Shown: positions 16,745 through 25,441 of the stretch, one piece after another
How positions within the stretch are numbered: position 1 is the stretch's first letter
Layout: the number at the start of each line of letters is the position of its first letter
NCBI RefSeq assembly: GCF_029278605.1
Contig: NZ_CP119573.1
Location: 2,170,001-2,234,000, forward strand
Length of the DNA: 64,000 bases
From: Cupriavidus sp. WKF15
Lineage (GTDB): Bacteria > Pseudomonadota > Gammaproteobacteria > Burkholderiales > Burkholderiaceae
Direction of reading: 5' to 3'
The notes under the pieces: generated by a model
Told to the model about the DNA's origin: nothing
The model's database searches: none
Seen by the model: only the letters and a program-made list of their open reading frames with translations
Position numbers and translations under genes: made by a program

Positions 16745-17368
16745 TTTTTGGGTTATCCGGGGGCGTTGCTGCGGTCGTTATCTCGCGACGGCAATACCCG
16801 GCCACGACAGACCCGGCTTCTGGCTGCCGGTGAATCGTCGGAGTGACGATAAAGGTATATCAGTCGCTATTCCCGTCTCAATAGGACATGAAGTAGGACA
16901 TCCTAGTCATTTACCCCAATGCACCCAGTTGACTACAAAATTTCGTGATGTCAGTCTTTTCGCCAAGTTATTTCATTTGTCGCTGAATCTACGCAACAAG
17001 ATGCATGCGTCTCAGGCGCTTTGACCTGGTATCGACAAGGCCTTTTTCAAATGTCGATTTGTGAAGGGTAGATATTGTTTCAGGCCATTTTGACGGGTTT
17101 TTGATACCGAACCCTGTCGATAGGCTGTGAGTTTCCGTGCGAATGGCCAGCCACGGCGATCGGATTATCGCGTAGCGATGAAGTCATTTATTTGGGGAGA
17201 TATGGCCGGGAATACAGTACAGAAATTGCGCACAAATTCTGCTGGGCGTTTTTCAGTCCGCATTTCTCCCTGGGCTTGTCGTCGCGATGGCTGCAGCGAC
17301 CTCCTATACTGAAAATGCTGCAGTACAGCATTTTCAGTATTCAGGGAACCACCATTTCGGAGTCAGCT
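16745..17368. other. 624-bp AT-richer intergenic region
   Basis: Base composition is visibly lower in GC than the surroundings, especially 16840-17100 and 17180-17345. Short frames at 16830-17024 and 17127-17312 have no ribosome-binding site or recognisable sequence, and I do not call them genes. It holds a TAGGACAT sequence occurring twice near 16882-16900 and a perfect 35-bp palindrome at its right end. It may be a remnant of transferred DNA or a long regulatory region. Confidence 0.5.
17306..17340. repeat. Perfect 35-bp inverted repeat (15-bp arms, 5-bp spacer)
   Basis: Left arm ATACTGAAAATGCTG, spacer CAGTA, right arm CAGCATTTTCAGTAT, with no mismatch. It ends 28 bp before the ATG of the small gene at 17369. 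It could act as an operator, as an mRNA 5' hairpin, or mark a mobile element end. There is no T-run after it. Confidence 0.85.
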
Positions 17369-17587
17369 ATGTCCCTATGCGCGCTCTGCCAGGCGCTGGT
17401 CGACCGCCCCGGCCATTTTCCACCCCACCCCCGACTGGTCAAGTGCGGCCAGGTGCGTACGGCCACGGGGCAGAATGCATTCGCGTACCGGTGCGAAGAC
17501 TGCGGCCAGGCCATTCTGCTCACGGCTGCCCATGAGGACGCGCCCGACCGCTGGGTGCTGGCGGATGACGAATCCGGCAACGCCTGA
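17369..17587 (+). CDS. Small zinc-ribbon-like protein, 72 aa
   Basis: The start at 17369 has GGAG about six bases upstream. Two CxxC pairs are visible: CALC at residues 4-7 and CEDC near 42-45, with a further cysteine near residue 26, so a structural zinc ribbon is likely. I recognise no named family. It stands alone between the palindrome at 17306 and the converging lipoprotein gene. The initiation context suggests the palindrome lies in its 5' region. Confidence 0.6.
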   Translation: MSLCALCQALVDRPGHFPPHPRLVKCGQVRTATGQNAFAYRCEDCGQAILLTAAHEDAPDRWVLADDESGNA

Positions 17588-17602
17588 GCGCTGCCGGTGC
17601 CC

Positions 17603-18118
17603 TTACTTTCCGCTGTCGCGCGCGTCGCCGCCAAGCGGATCCACGATGATCATGGTGCGGTCCAGCACGCCCCGGTCGTCAAAATAGGCGCTGAAGTGAG
17701 CCGGCTGGTAGCCGGCGACGTACAGGCGGTACGACCACGCTTCCCGCTTCATCAGCGGGTAATACTGCACCGGTTCACGCGGCATGCCGAAGCGCTCGGC
17801 CACATCGCGCTTGGTCCAGACACCGGGGCGCGCGGTGTAGATCTCCGCCTCCGTCAGCATCTGGCGAAAGTTCGTCAGCTTGCCGCCCGCATCGAAATCC
17901 GCGGCGTAGACCATGAAGCCCAGCGGCTGCTTTGAGTAGATCCAGCGGCTGGTGCCGTCGCTGAGCGGGTAGGTCTCCGTGGGCTTGCCAAAGGCGCCGC
18001 GCACGCTGGCCTCGGAACTGCCGATCATCTTCTGGCCGGTCTCGACCGGCTGCAGCGTTGCGCAGGCGCTCAGCACGAGAGCGGCGGCTGCCAGCCAACT
18101 GCCATTTCGGAATTGCAT
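17603..18118 (-). CDS. Outer-membrane-type lipoprotein, hypothetical
   Basis: 171 aa from the ATG at 18118 (GGAGAAAGGTT upstream). A lipoprotein signal peptide is clear: MQFRNGSWLAAAALVLSAC with lipobox LSAC. The mature part contains SEASVRGAFGKPTETYPL and GTSRWIYSKQPLGF, the pattern of SmpA/OmlA-like lipoproteins in which a short helix-strand unit is repeated; WTKRDVAERFGMPREPVQYY looks like a second copy. BamE itself is shorter, so I do not assign that name. It is divergent from icd. Confidence 0.8.
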   Translation of the reverse strand: MQFRNGSWLAAAALVLSACATLQPVETGQKMIGSSEASVRGAFGKPTETYPLSDGTSRWIYSKQPLGFMVYAADFDAGGKLTNFRQMLTEAEIYTARPGVWTKRDVAERFGMPREPVQYYPLMKREAWSYRLYVAGYQPAHFSAYFDDRGVLDRTMIIVDPLGGDARDSGK

Positions 18119-18473
18119 AACCTTTCTCCAGTGCGGGCCCGCGCCGTGGCGCCCGCGGCCCACGAACTCAGCATAGTCGCCCGCCGCACGATCTGCCCGG
18201 CGGCTCCAGGGGTAAACGCTTGGCGATGCCAAAATATTTCGGCCGGACGGTGTGACATCGGGAATTTGGCCTCGCCTGCCAAATGTGACCGGTTTGGCAC
18301 CCGATTTTCGCACCAAATTTGGGCGCGCTGGCAATTTCCGCGCAAGAAATGCGGTGGAAGTCAGCCGCCTGAAAGCAAAGTCAGGCAAAATTCTGTGTTT
18401 GCCGGGGGCCGAATGGTCCGGTCCCCGGCGCGTGGTTCTATTCTTTGACATCCCCCCGATCCAGAGGCAAGCA
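18119..18473. promoter_or_regulatory. 355-bp divergent region between lipoprotein gene and icd
   Basis: No gene. It holds several TTTGGC/GCCAAA elements (near 18226, 18265, 18278 and 18293) and GC-rich inverted arms GCCGGGG/CCCCGGC near 18401-18428 upstream of icd. The icd ribosome-binding site is CCAGAGGCAAGCA just before 18474. Confidence 0.5.
18277..18299. promoter_or_regulatory. Inverted repeat TGCCAAA-N9-TTTGGCA upstream of icd
   Basis: Perfect 7-bp arms separated by nine bases, in the middle of the divergent region. Further half-sites with the same GCCAAA core lie within 60 bp to the left. It is a candidate operator for a regulator of icd or of the lipoprotein gene; the protein is unknown. 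Confidence 0.4.
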
Positions 18474-20717
18474 ATGAGTACGCAGCAACCCACCATCATC
18501 TACACCCTGACTGACGAAGCCCCCCTGCTGGCGACCAGTGCTTTCCTACCCATCATCCGCACGTTCACCAAGCCGGCCGGTGTTGAAGTCGCGACCAGCG
18601 ACATCTCGGTAGCCGCCCGTATCCTCGGCGAGTTCCCCGAGTTCCTGGCCGAAGAACAGCGCGTTCCGGACAACCTGGCCGAACTGGGCCGCCTGACCCA
18701 GCTGGAAGACACCAACATCATCAAGCTGCCGAACATCAGCGCATCGGTGTTCCAGCTGGTCAACGCCATCAAGGAACTGCAGTCCAAGGGCTACAAGGTT
18801 CCCGACTACCCCGAGGACCCGAAGACCGAGGAAGAGAAGGCCATCCAGAAGCGCTACTCCAAGTGCCTGGGCAGCGCCGTGAACCCGGTCCTGCGCGAGG
18901 GCAACTCCGATCGCCGCGCTCCGGCCGCCGTCAAGAACTACGCGCGCAAGCACCCGCATAGCATGGGCGAGTGGAGCATGGCCTCGCGCACGCACGTGGC
19001 CCACATGAAGCACGGCGACTTCTATCACGGCGAGAAGTCGATCACGCTGGACAAGGCGCGCGAAGTCCGCATGGAGCTCCTGACCAAGAGCGGCAAGACC
19101 ATCGTGCTGAAGCCGAAGGTCGCGCTGCTGGCCGGCGAGGTCATCGACAGCATGTTCATGAGCAAGAAGGCCCTGCTGGCCTTCTACGAAGACCAGATGG
19201 AAGACGCGCGCAAGACCGGCGTCATGCTGAGCCTGCACGTCAAGGCCACGATGATGAAGGTGTCGCACCCGATCGTGTTCGGCCACGCGGTCAAGGTCTT
19301 CTACAAGGACGCCTTTGCCAAGCACCAGAAGCTGTTCGACGAACTGGGCGTGAACGTCAACAACGGCCTGGTCGACCTGTACACCAAGATCGAGGCGCTG
19401 CCGGAATCGAAGCGCGAAGAAGTCATCCGCGACATGCACGCCTGCCATGAGCATCGCCCGGAACTGGCGATGGTGGACTCGGCCAAGGGTATCTCGAACC
19501 TGCACGCACCGAACGACGTGATCGTCGACGCCTCGATGCCGGCCATGATCCGTATCGGCGGCAAGATGTGGGGCGCCGATGGCCGCACCAAGGACACCAA
19601 GTGCCTGATCCCGGAATCGACCTTCGCCCGTATCTATCAGGAAATCATCAACTTCTGCAAGACCAACGGCGCCTTTGATCCGGTGACGATGGGTACCGTG
19701 CCGAACGTGGGCCTGATGGCGCAAAAGGCCGAAGAGTACGGCTCGCACGACAAGACCTTCGAGATCCCCGAAGACGGCGAAGCCCGCATCGTCGACAACG
19801 CCACCGGTGAAGTGCTGACGGCCCTGACGCAGAAGGTCGAGACGGGCGACATCTGGCGCATGTGCCAGGTCAAGGACGCGCCGATCCGCGACTGGGTCAA
19901 GCTTGCCGTCACGCGCGCGCGCAACTCGGGCATGCCGGCCGTGTTCTGGCTGGACCCGTACCGTCCGCACGAGGCCGAGCTGATCAAGAAGGTGGAAACC
20001 TACCTGAAGGATTACGACACCAAGGGCCTCGAGATCCATATCATGTCGCAGGTCCGCGCCATGCGTTACACGCTCGAGCGCGTGATCCGCGGCCTGGACA
20101 CCATCTCGGTGACCGGCAACATCCTGCGCGACTACCTGACCGACCTGTTCCCGATCATGGAACTGGGCACCAGCGCCAAGATGCTGTCGATCGTCCCGCT
20201 GATGGCCGGTGGCGGCATGTACGAAACCGGTGCTGGCGGTTCGGCGCCGAAGCACGTGGCGCAGCTCGTGGAAGAAAACCACCTGCGCTGGGACTCGCTG
20301 GGTGAATTCCTGGCGCTGGCCGTGTCGCTGGAAGAGCTTGGCATCAAGTCGGGCAACGACAAGGCGAAGATCCTGGCCAAGACGCTGGACGCCGCCACCG
20401 GCAAGCTGCTGGACAACGCCAAGAGCCCGTCGCCCAAGACCGGCCAGCTCGACAACCGCGGCAGCCAGTTCTACCTGGCCATGTACTGGGCCCAGGAACT
20501 CGCCGCGCAAACCGAAGACGCCGGCCTGGCAGCGACGTTCGCGCCGCTGGCCAAGCAGCTCACCGACAACGAGAAGACCATTGTCGGCGAACTGTCCGAC
20601 GTGCAGGGCAAGCCCGTGGACATCGGCGGCTACTACATGCCGGACGCTGAAAAGCTGTCCGCCGTGATGCGCCCGAGCAAGACGCTGAACGCAGCCCTGG
20701 CATCGGTCCAGGCCTGA
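18474..20717 (+). CDS. icd: Monomeric NADP-dependent isocitrate dehydrogenase
   Basis: 747 aa, the normal size for monomeric IDH. Start at 18474 after AGAGGCAAGCA; the frame is open further upstream but without family sequence. Typical motifs: [42 protein letters not shown] (in part), [44 protein letters not shown]-equivalent region [13 protein letters not shown] and [18 protein letters not shown]. It oxidatively decarboxylates isocitrate to 2-oxoglutarate with NADP in the TCA cycle. It is a single-gene unit with its own terminator, and codon use is strongly biased, as expected for a highly expressed gene. Confidence 0.97.
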   Translation: MSTQQPTIIYTLTDEAPLLATSAFLPIIRTFTKPAGVEVATSDISVAARILGEFPEFLAEEQRVPDNLAELGRLTQLEDTNIIKLPNISASVFQLVNAIKELQSKGYKVPDYPEDPKTEEEKAIQKRYSKCLGSAVNPVLREGNSDRRAPAAVKNYARKHPHSMGEWSMASRTHVAHMKHGDFYHGEKSITLDKAREVRMELLTKSGKTIVLKPKVALLAGEVIDSMFMSKKALLAFYEDQMEDARKTGVMLSLHVKATMMKVSHPIVFGHAVKVFYKDAFAKHQKLFDELGVNVNNGLVDLYTKIEALPESKREEVIRDMHACHEHRPELAMVDSAKGISNLHAPNDVIVDASMPAMIRIGGKMWGADGRTKDTKCLIPESTFARIYQEIINFCKTNGAFDPVTMGTVPNVGLMAQKAEEYGSHDKTFEIPEDGEARIVDNATGEVLTALTQKVETGDIWRMCQVKDAPIRDWVKLAVTRARNSGMPAVFWLDPYRPHEAELIKKVETYLKDYDTKGLEIHIMSQVRAMRYTLERVIRGLDTISVTGNILRDYLTDLFPIMELGTSAKMLSIVPLMAGGGMYETGAGGSAPKHVAQLVEENHLRWDSLGEFLALAVSLEELGIKSGNDKAKILAKTLDAATGKLLDNAKSPSPKTGQLDNRGSQFYLAMYWAQELAAQTEDAGLAATFAPLAKQLTDNEKTIVGELSDVQGKPVDIGGYYMPDAEKLSAVMRPSKTLNAALASVQA

Positions 20718-20758
20718 TCGGCACATCCGACCCGCGGGCACCGACGGTGCCTGCCAGG

Positions 20759-20801
20759 AGCCGGAGGTTGGCATTTCCTGATGCCGCCTCCGGCTTTTTT
20801 T
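20759..20801 (+). terminator. Rho-independent terminator of icd
   Basis: Stem AGCCGGAGG paired with CCTCCGGCT, extended inside by GGCAT/ATGCC, followed by a run of seven T. A textbook intrinsic terminator 42 bp after the icd stop. Confidence 0.92.
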
Positions 20802-20968
20802 GTTTCTTTTCACCGCCATGTCGACGTTCGCAGAAATTCAAAATATTTGAATAAGACATCCTGAGCAAACCCCGGAAGCACCGGGATCTCTGGCCTATAG
20901 TTGCTTACACGAACGACACACCTGAAACAGGAAGCGTTCTGAAAAATTCAACCAAACCGGAGATCATC

Positions 20969-21298
20969 ATGTCGAGCACTACCGTTGTCCGTACCGTTGC
21001 TTCCGCCCTTCTGCTGTCGCTCGCCGCGGCAGTCGGCGTTGCCCATGCCGCCCCGTCGACGAGCACGCACGCCGGGGATCGCTATGGCTACGAGTTCCGC
21101 GTGCGCAATGCGGATCCGTATAGCGACGGCGCCCGCTTCGTCGCCGATGCCCATGCCGGCGACCGCTACGGTTACCAGTTCCGGACAGCAGACCCCTACA
21201 CCGACGGCGCCCGCACGGTAGCCGGCCTGGAGCGCAGCGGCGTTTCGGCCAGCCCGGCGCGCAGCTTTGACCCCTACAGCGACGGCGCGCACGCCTGA
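20969..21298 (+). CDS. Small secreted repeat protein with DPYSDGAR motifs
   Basis: 109 aa; CGGAGATCATC precedes the ATG. Signal peptide residues 1-28 (LLLSLAAAVGVAHAAP). The mature chain is built of two similar units, HAGDRYGYEFR...ADPYSDGAR at 34-56 and HAGDRYGYQFR.ADPYTDGAR at 62-82, plus a third DPYSDGA at 101-107. No enzyme motif or cysteine. The same D-P-Y-[S/T]-x-G-[A/G] motif occurs three times in the secreted protein at 62340-62711. Function unknown; likely periplasmic. Confidence 0.75.
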   Translation: MSSTTVVRTVASALLLSLAAAVGVAHAAPSTSTHAGDRYGYEFRVRNADPYSDGARFVADAHAGDRYGYQFRTADPYTDGARTVAGLERSGVSASPARSFDPYSDGAHA

Positions 21299-21311
21299 CG
21301 CAGGCGCAATC

Positions 21312-21338
21312 GCGAAACGAGCGAAACGAGCGAAACGA
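21312..21338 (+). repeat. Three tandem copies of the 9-mer GCGAAACGA
   Basis: Perfect copies at 21312-21320, 21321-21329 and 21330-21338, in the gap between two small genes and just before the ribosome-binding site of the 33-aa ORF. Copy number may vary by slippage. Confidence 0.85.
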
Positions 21339-21352
21339 GACAGGAGATCCCC

Positions 21353-21454
21353 ATGACTGTTCGTGACAACGCACTGATCCTGGCCGGGTGGGTGGTGCTT
21401 TGCCTGGGCAGCGGCGTGCTGACGAAGCTGGCGGCCCAGGTGCTCTCCTTCTGA
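21353..21454 (+). CDS. 33-aa single-pass membrane microprotein
   Basis: ATG at 21353 with CAGGAGATCCCC directly upstream, an ideal ribosome-binding site. The 33 residues begin MTVRDNALILAGWVVLCLG and form one hydrophobic helix of about 20 residues ending near LTKLAAQVLSF. No known family. It follows the DPYSDGA gene by 54 bp on the same strand and may share its transcript. Confidence 0.55.
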   Translation: MTVRDNALILAGWVVLCLGSGVLTKLAAQVLSF

Positions 21455-21595
21455 GCCGCTTGCAGCATTCAGGCTGAAGCTTCGTTCGGTGGCGATCCTC
21501 GCGACTTGATTTACGGCAAACGAGGCACCGCATCGTCGCGCCATACTGATTGCCACATTCTCGTTACATCGGCACATGGTCGCGTGCCTGTCACC

Positions 21596-21790
21596 ATGGC
21601 AAAGAAATTCCCGCTGCATCCGAGCCATCCCGAGCGCATCTGCTGGGGCTGCGACAAGTATTGTCCGGTGGACGCCATGGGCTGCGGCAATGGCTCGAGC
21701 CGCACCCAGCATCCTGCGGAGTTGCTCGGCGACGACTGGCTGGAGTTTGGCGACTGGGGCATCGAGCCCGATCGTCCGAAGGCCAATTGA
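21596..21790 (+). CDS. DUF3079 family protein
   Basis: 64 aa starting at the ATG at 21596. The sequence MAKKFPLHPSHPERICWGCD, then KYCPVDAMGCGNGSSRTQHP, is characteristic of DUF3079, a small Burkholderiales/Pseudomonas family. Cysteines in CWGCDKYC and GCGNG suggest metal binding. Function unknown. The 285 bp downstream to gabD shows no further gene. Confidence 0.85.
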   Translation: MAKKFPLHPSHPERICWGCDKYCPVDAMGCGNGSSRTQHPAELLGDDWLEFGDWGIEPDRPKAN

Positions 21791-22075
21791 TGCGGCCCCT
21801 GGCGTGCTGTATCGGCCTTTGAGACCATTGTCGTGCCGCAGAGCCGCCTAGCCTTCCAGGCCCGGTCACAACGCACCCAGCCTGCCGCGTCAGGCTGGCG
21901 TGTTCCGTGCTTGAAGCCAGACACCTGACATCTTATCGGCGGGATTCCAGCCGTCGCCGGACAGTGGTGGCCCGCAAACACCACACCGGGCTGACCCGCC
22001 AGGCTGCGCGGTGCCGATTACAATGCTTTGATCGCGCCATCCCCTACCGGCAGTCTTTTCAACGGACGAACGATC

Positions 22076-23524
22076 ATGCTGAAGCTCCAAGACCCCACCC
22101 TGCTGCGCCAGCAGTGCTATATCGACGGACGCTGGACCGACGGCGAACGCCACATCGACGTTACCAACCCGGCCACGGGCGAGCGCGTGGCGCAAGTGCC
22201 GCAGTTCGGCGCCGCGGAGGCCCGCCAGGCGGTCGAGGCCGCCAACCGCGCGCTGCCGGCGTGGCGCGCGCGCCTGGCCAAGGAACGTTCGGCGCTGCTG
22301 CGCAAGTGGTTCGAACTGATCCTGGCCAACCAGGATGACCTGGCGCGCATCATGACCGCCGAGCAAGGCAAGCCGTTTGCCGAGGCCAAGGGCGAGATCG
22401 CCTACGCGGCGTCGTTCATCGAATGGTTTGCCGAGGAAGGCAAGCGCGTTTACGGCGAAACGATTCCCGCGCCGGTCAGCAACCAGCGCATCGTGGTGAC
22501 CAAGGAGCCTGTGGGCGTCTGCGCGGCGATTACCCCCTGGAACTTCCCGGCAGCCATGATCACGCGCAAGGCCGGCCCGGCGCTGGCCGCCGGCTGCACC
22601 ATGGTAGTCAAGCCAGCGTCGCAAACCCCGCTGACGGCGCTGGCACTGGCGGCGCTGGCGGAGCGGGCCGGTATCCCGGCCGGTGTCCTGTCGGTGATCA
22701 CGGGCTCGGCGGGAGCCATCGGCGGCGAACTGAGCAGCAACCCGCTGGTGCGCAAGCTGACGTTCACGGGTTCCACCGAGGTAGGCCGCGTGCTGATGGC
22801 GCAGACCGCATCCACCATCAAGAAAGTGTCGATGGAACTCGGCGGCAATGCGCCCTTTATCGTGTTCGACGATGCCGACCTGGATGCCGCGGTCGAGGGC
22901 GCCATCATCTCCAAGTACCGGAACGCCGGCCAGACCTGCGTCTGCGCGAACCGGATCTATGTGCAGGACAAGGTCTACGACGCATTCGCGCAGAAGCTGG
23001 TGGCAGCAGTCGCCGCGCTGAAGGTCGGCAATGGCATGGACGAAGGCGTGCGCATCGGCCCGCTGATCGATGAGAAGGCCGTGGCCAAGGTCGAAGAGCA
23101 TATCGCGGATGCGCTTGGCAAGGGCGCACGCGTGTTGCAGGGCGGTCATCGGCACGGGCTTGGCCATACGTTCTTCGAGCCGACCATCCTGGCCGACGTC
23201 GCGCCCGGCATGCTGGTCGCGCGCGAAGAAACCTTTGGTCCGCTGGCGCCGCTGTTCCGCTTCACGACCGAGGACGATGTCGTGGCCATGGCCAATGACA
23301 CGGAGTTCGGCCTGGCCAGCTACTTCTATGCGCGCGACCTCGGCCGCGTCTGGCGCGTCTCGGAGCGGCTCGAATACGGCATGGTCGGCGTGAACACGGG
23401 GCTGATCTCCAACGAGGTCGCGCCGTTTGGCGGCGTGAAGCAGTCCGGTGTCGGCCGAGAGGGCTCGCACTACGGCATCGAGGACTACCTGGTGATCAAG
23501 TACACCTGCATGGCCGGCATCTGA
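22076..23524 (+). CDS. gabD: NADP-dependent succinate-semialdehyde dehydrogenase
   Basis: 482 aa from the ATG at 22076, the same length as E. coli GabD. Aldehyde dehydrogenase fold: ITPWNFPAAMITRKAGPALA (cofactor site), FTGSTEVGR, the catalytic glutamate in MELGGNAPFIVFDDAD and the catalytic cysteine in NAGQTCVCANRI. The C-terminus EVAPFGGVKQSGVGREGSHY is typical of GabD. It oxidises succinate semialdehyde to succinate. No gabT or transporter is adjacent, so the physiological route is open; a glutarate-semialdehyde role is possible. Confidence 0.92.
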   Translation: MLKLQDPTLLRQQCYIDGRWTDGERHIDVTNPATGERVAQVPQFGAAEARQAVEAANRALPAWRARLAKERSALLRKWFELILANQDDLARIMTAEQGKPFAEAKGEIAYAASFIEWFAEEGKRVYGETIPAPVSNQRIVVTKEPVGVCAAITPWNFPAAMITRKAGPALAAGCTMVVKPASQTPLTALALAALAERAGIPAGVLSVITGSAGAIGGELSSNPLVRKLTFTGSTEVGRVLMAQTASTIKKVSMELGGNAPFIVFDDADLDAAVEGAIISKYRNAGQTCVCANRIYVQDKVYDAFAQKLVAAVAALKVGNGMDEGVRIGPLIDEKAVAKVEEHIADALGKGARVLQGGHRHGLGHTFFEPTILADVAPGMLVAREETFGPLAPLFRFTTEDDVVAMANDTEFGLASYFYARDLGRVWRVSERLEYGMVGVNTGLISNEVAPFGGVKQSGVGREGSHYGIEDYLVIKYTCMAGI

Positions 23525-23545
23525 CCGGCGCCCGCCGCGCGGCGG

Positions 23546-24403
23546 TTAGCGCTTGCCATTGGCGCGGGCCGGGCGGCGGGCCAGGTTCGGCCACTCGCCG
23601 GCATCCGGCCGGCAGGTCTCGCGGAATCGTTCGAGCTGTTCGTGGAAGCGCCGCATCAGCTCGAACTGGTAGGCTGCGTGCTCGAAGCTGAAACGGGTAC
23701 CGAACTCATAGAGCGCGCTCTCGGCAGCGTGCGAGAGGCGCTCCAGCCGCTGGGCCAGCGCCCGTCCTTCCACGCTGCGGTGCCGCCGCAAGCGCCAGCT
23801 CAGGGCCTCCTGGCCATCTTCCAGCAGGCTCTGGTCGAGGTAGCCCAGGCAGCCAGCCGCCGCGCGTGCCTCGTACATGGCGCAAAGGTAGGCACAAAGC
23901 ACCGACAGGCGCCGGTTCATTTCCCCCCCGCGCAGCAACAGGTCGCGCGCGCCGGCCCGGAAGCGCTCGGCGGTGCCGTGGTCGGTCTCCGCCCCGGCCT
24001 GCTGCGCATACTCTGCCAGCGGATGAACGCCCAGCGACAGCCCCGGCGGCAACACGCTGGTGATGCGTTCCGCCAGCCCGGTCTGCAGCGCGCCGTCCAG
24101 TTCGCAACAGCTTGCGCAGTCCGCCTCGACATAGAAATCCAGGCTGGCCCGGCGCCCCGGTCCCGTGGTGATCACCGCGTGTGCCGGCCTCTGGCCGGCA
24201 CTTTCCAGTACCTCCAGGCCAACCCGCACGCATCGCTCACGCTCTTCATCGCCGCCCAGCGCGTTGACGATGTCCCGCAACCTCACGGGCGCGCTGAACT
24301 CGGTACGGGCGATCGGCAGCAACGTCGGTCCGAGCCTGTGCAAGGCGCCGGCGTGCGCCGGCGGCAGTAGCGTCTCGGGATAAACAGATCCATTGCCTGT
24401 CAT
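23546..24403 (-). CDS. Unknown protein, last gene of the FNR-flhDC operon
   Basis: 285 aa from the ATG at 24403, which has GGAGG upstream; the open frame extends further but without support. Mostly helical and rich in Arg, Glu and Ala. A cysteine cluster CASCC at residues 96-100 lies in DFYVEADCASCCELDG, and the C-terminal half (RLSVLCAYLCAMYEARAAAG, SYRLRRHRSVEGR-type helices) looks like a helical bundle. No family recognised. It follows flhC by 76 bp on the same strand. Its position suggests a function tied to flagellar or redox regulation. Confidence 0.6.
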   Translation of the reverse strand: MTGNGSVYPETLLPPAHAGALHRLGPTLLPIARTEFSAPVRLRDIVNALGGDEERERCVRVGLEVLESAGQRPAHAVITTGPGRRASLDFYVEADCASCCELDGALQTGLAERITSVLPPGLSLGVHPLAEYAQQAGAETDHGTAERFRAGARDLLLRGGEMNRRLSVLCAYLCAMYEARAAAGCLGYLDQSLLEDGQEALSWRLRRHRSVEGRALAQRLERLSHAAESALYEFGTRFSFEHAAYQFELMRRFHEQLERFRETCRPDAGEWPNLARRPARANGKR

Positions 24404-24479
24404 GGGGCCTCCGGTGTCAGTGGCGCGGCCCGGGCAGCCGGGCGCGTATCCAGTTGCAACAATGCCCATGGCGACCGCG

Positions 24480-25127
24480 CTAGTACGGCCGCGCTCGTAG
24501 GGCAGGCACCATCCCGAATGCCGGTCCGGCAACGGCCGGCAAGTCCCCCAGGATGGGCGGCGCCTGTTCGGCCACGCCGGCCGCAGGCGTGCGGCGTACG
24601 CCGCGGCGCACCCGTGACGGTGGTTCGCACAGGCTGCAGACAAACGAACGCAGCGGCTCGTGGGCATGCGTGACATAGCGGCCGCCGCAGCAATGGCACG
24701 TGGACAATTGCAGCAACCCGCCGTCCATGAAGCGCACCAGCGTCCAGAATCGCGTGAAGCTGATCAGGCATGCCTCGTTGCTGGCGCGCATGTGGTCCGC
24801 ATACACGCGGTAGCTGTTCAGCACGGCGCGTATGCCTCGCAGCCCGGCCCGCTGCTGCATGAACTCATGGACGCTCAGCAGATAGGAAGCATGCGCGTTG
24901 GGCCGCCAGGTCACGAACCAGTCCGCGGAGAATGGCAGCATGCCTTTTGGCGGCGATCCCCCGGTCAGCTCGCGATACAAGCGGTACACGCGGCTGCGCG
25001 ACAGCGCCACTTCGGCCTCCACGACCTGCGGGCGCGCCCCCAGTCCGATCAGCTCGATGGCGAGCTGCGTGTCGCAGGCATCCTGCAAGGCACTGCGGGC
25101 CGGGGCAGGTTGCGCGGTGGTCTTCAT
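24480..25127 (-). CDS. flhC: Flagellar transcriptional activator FlhC
   Basis: 215 aa. Start ATG at 25127 overlaps the flhD stop (ATGA). FlhC features: IELIGLGARPQVVEAEVALS, SRVYRLYRELTGGSPPKGMLPFS (in part), and the zinc site C144/C147 (CHCC) with C164/C167 (CSLC), equivalent to the four cysteines of E. coli FlhC. FlhC with FlhD forms the FlhD4C2 activator of class 2 flagellar promoters. The C-terminal 45 residues after the zinc site are a basic, Pro/Ala-rich tail. No flagellar structural genes are in the window. Confidence 0.93.
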   Translation of the reverse strand: MKTTAQPAPARSALQDACDTQLAIELIGLGARPQVVEAEVALSRSRVYRLYRELTGGSPPKGMLPFSADWFVTWRPNAHASYLLSVHEFMQQRAGLRGIRAVLNSYRVYADHMRASNEACLISFTRFWTLVRFMDGGLLQLSTCHCCGGRYVTHAHEPLRSFVCSLCEPPSRVRRGVRRTPAAGVAEQAPPILGDLPAVAGPAFGMVPALRARPY

Positions 25128-25441
25128 CTTCCCTCCTCCAGGGCTTGTGCGGCCAGCACGATGGCCGTATGCATATTGCACAGCTCGTGCCGGGGCCTGA
25201 TGCCCGCCAGCGATTCGAGCAATGCATCGTTATCAAGGCGGAAGCGGCACAGCACCATGCTCGAGCGCGCCAGACCAAGCAGTTGCGCCGGGGTCAACAA
25301 AGCCAGCGCCTGCCCGACCTCCTTGCGGATGCCGAGCCTTAACAGGGCCTCTGGCTCGTTCTGGCGCATCAGGCGCTGCACCAGCAGCAGATAGCCCAGG
25401 TTGACGTCCTTGATCTCACCTACCAGGTCACTGTTGTCCAT
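25124..25441 (-). CDS. flhD: Flagellar transcriptional activator FlhD
   Basis: 105 aa. It aligns by eye with E. coli FlhD along its length: DVNLGYLLLVQRLMRQNEPE, ALLRLGIRKEVGQALALLT, the conserved cysteine in MVLCRFRLDNDALLESL. It forms the FlhD4C2 complex with the adjacent FlhC. Its start lies inside the last codons of the FNR-like gene (14-bp overlap), so translation is probably coupled to that regulator. This arrangement is unlike the stand-alone flhDC operon of enterobacteria. Confidence 0.93.
   Translation of the reverse strand: MDNSDLVGEIKDVNLGYLLLVQRLMRQNEPEALLRLGIRKEVGQALALLTPAQLLGLARSSMVLCRFRLDNDALLESLAGIRPRHELCNMHTAIVLAAQALEEGR

Noticed and set aside
16830..17024. 64-codon frame in the AT-rich gap
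   Set aside because: No ribosome-binding site, no recognisable sequence, and a composition like translated non-coding DNA.
18252..18473. 74-residue N-terminal extension of isocitrate dehydrogenase
   Set aside because: The frame is open by chance through the promoter region; monomeric IDH starts at MSTQQPTI and has a ribosome-binding site there.
18546..20819. 757-codon open frame antisense to icd
   Set aside because: It mirrors the codon bias of icd on the other strand; the product is His/Arg/Val-rich and has no homology signal.
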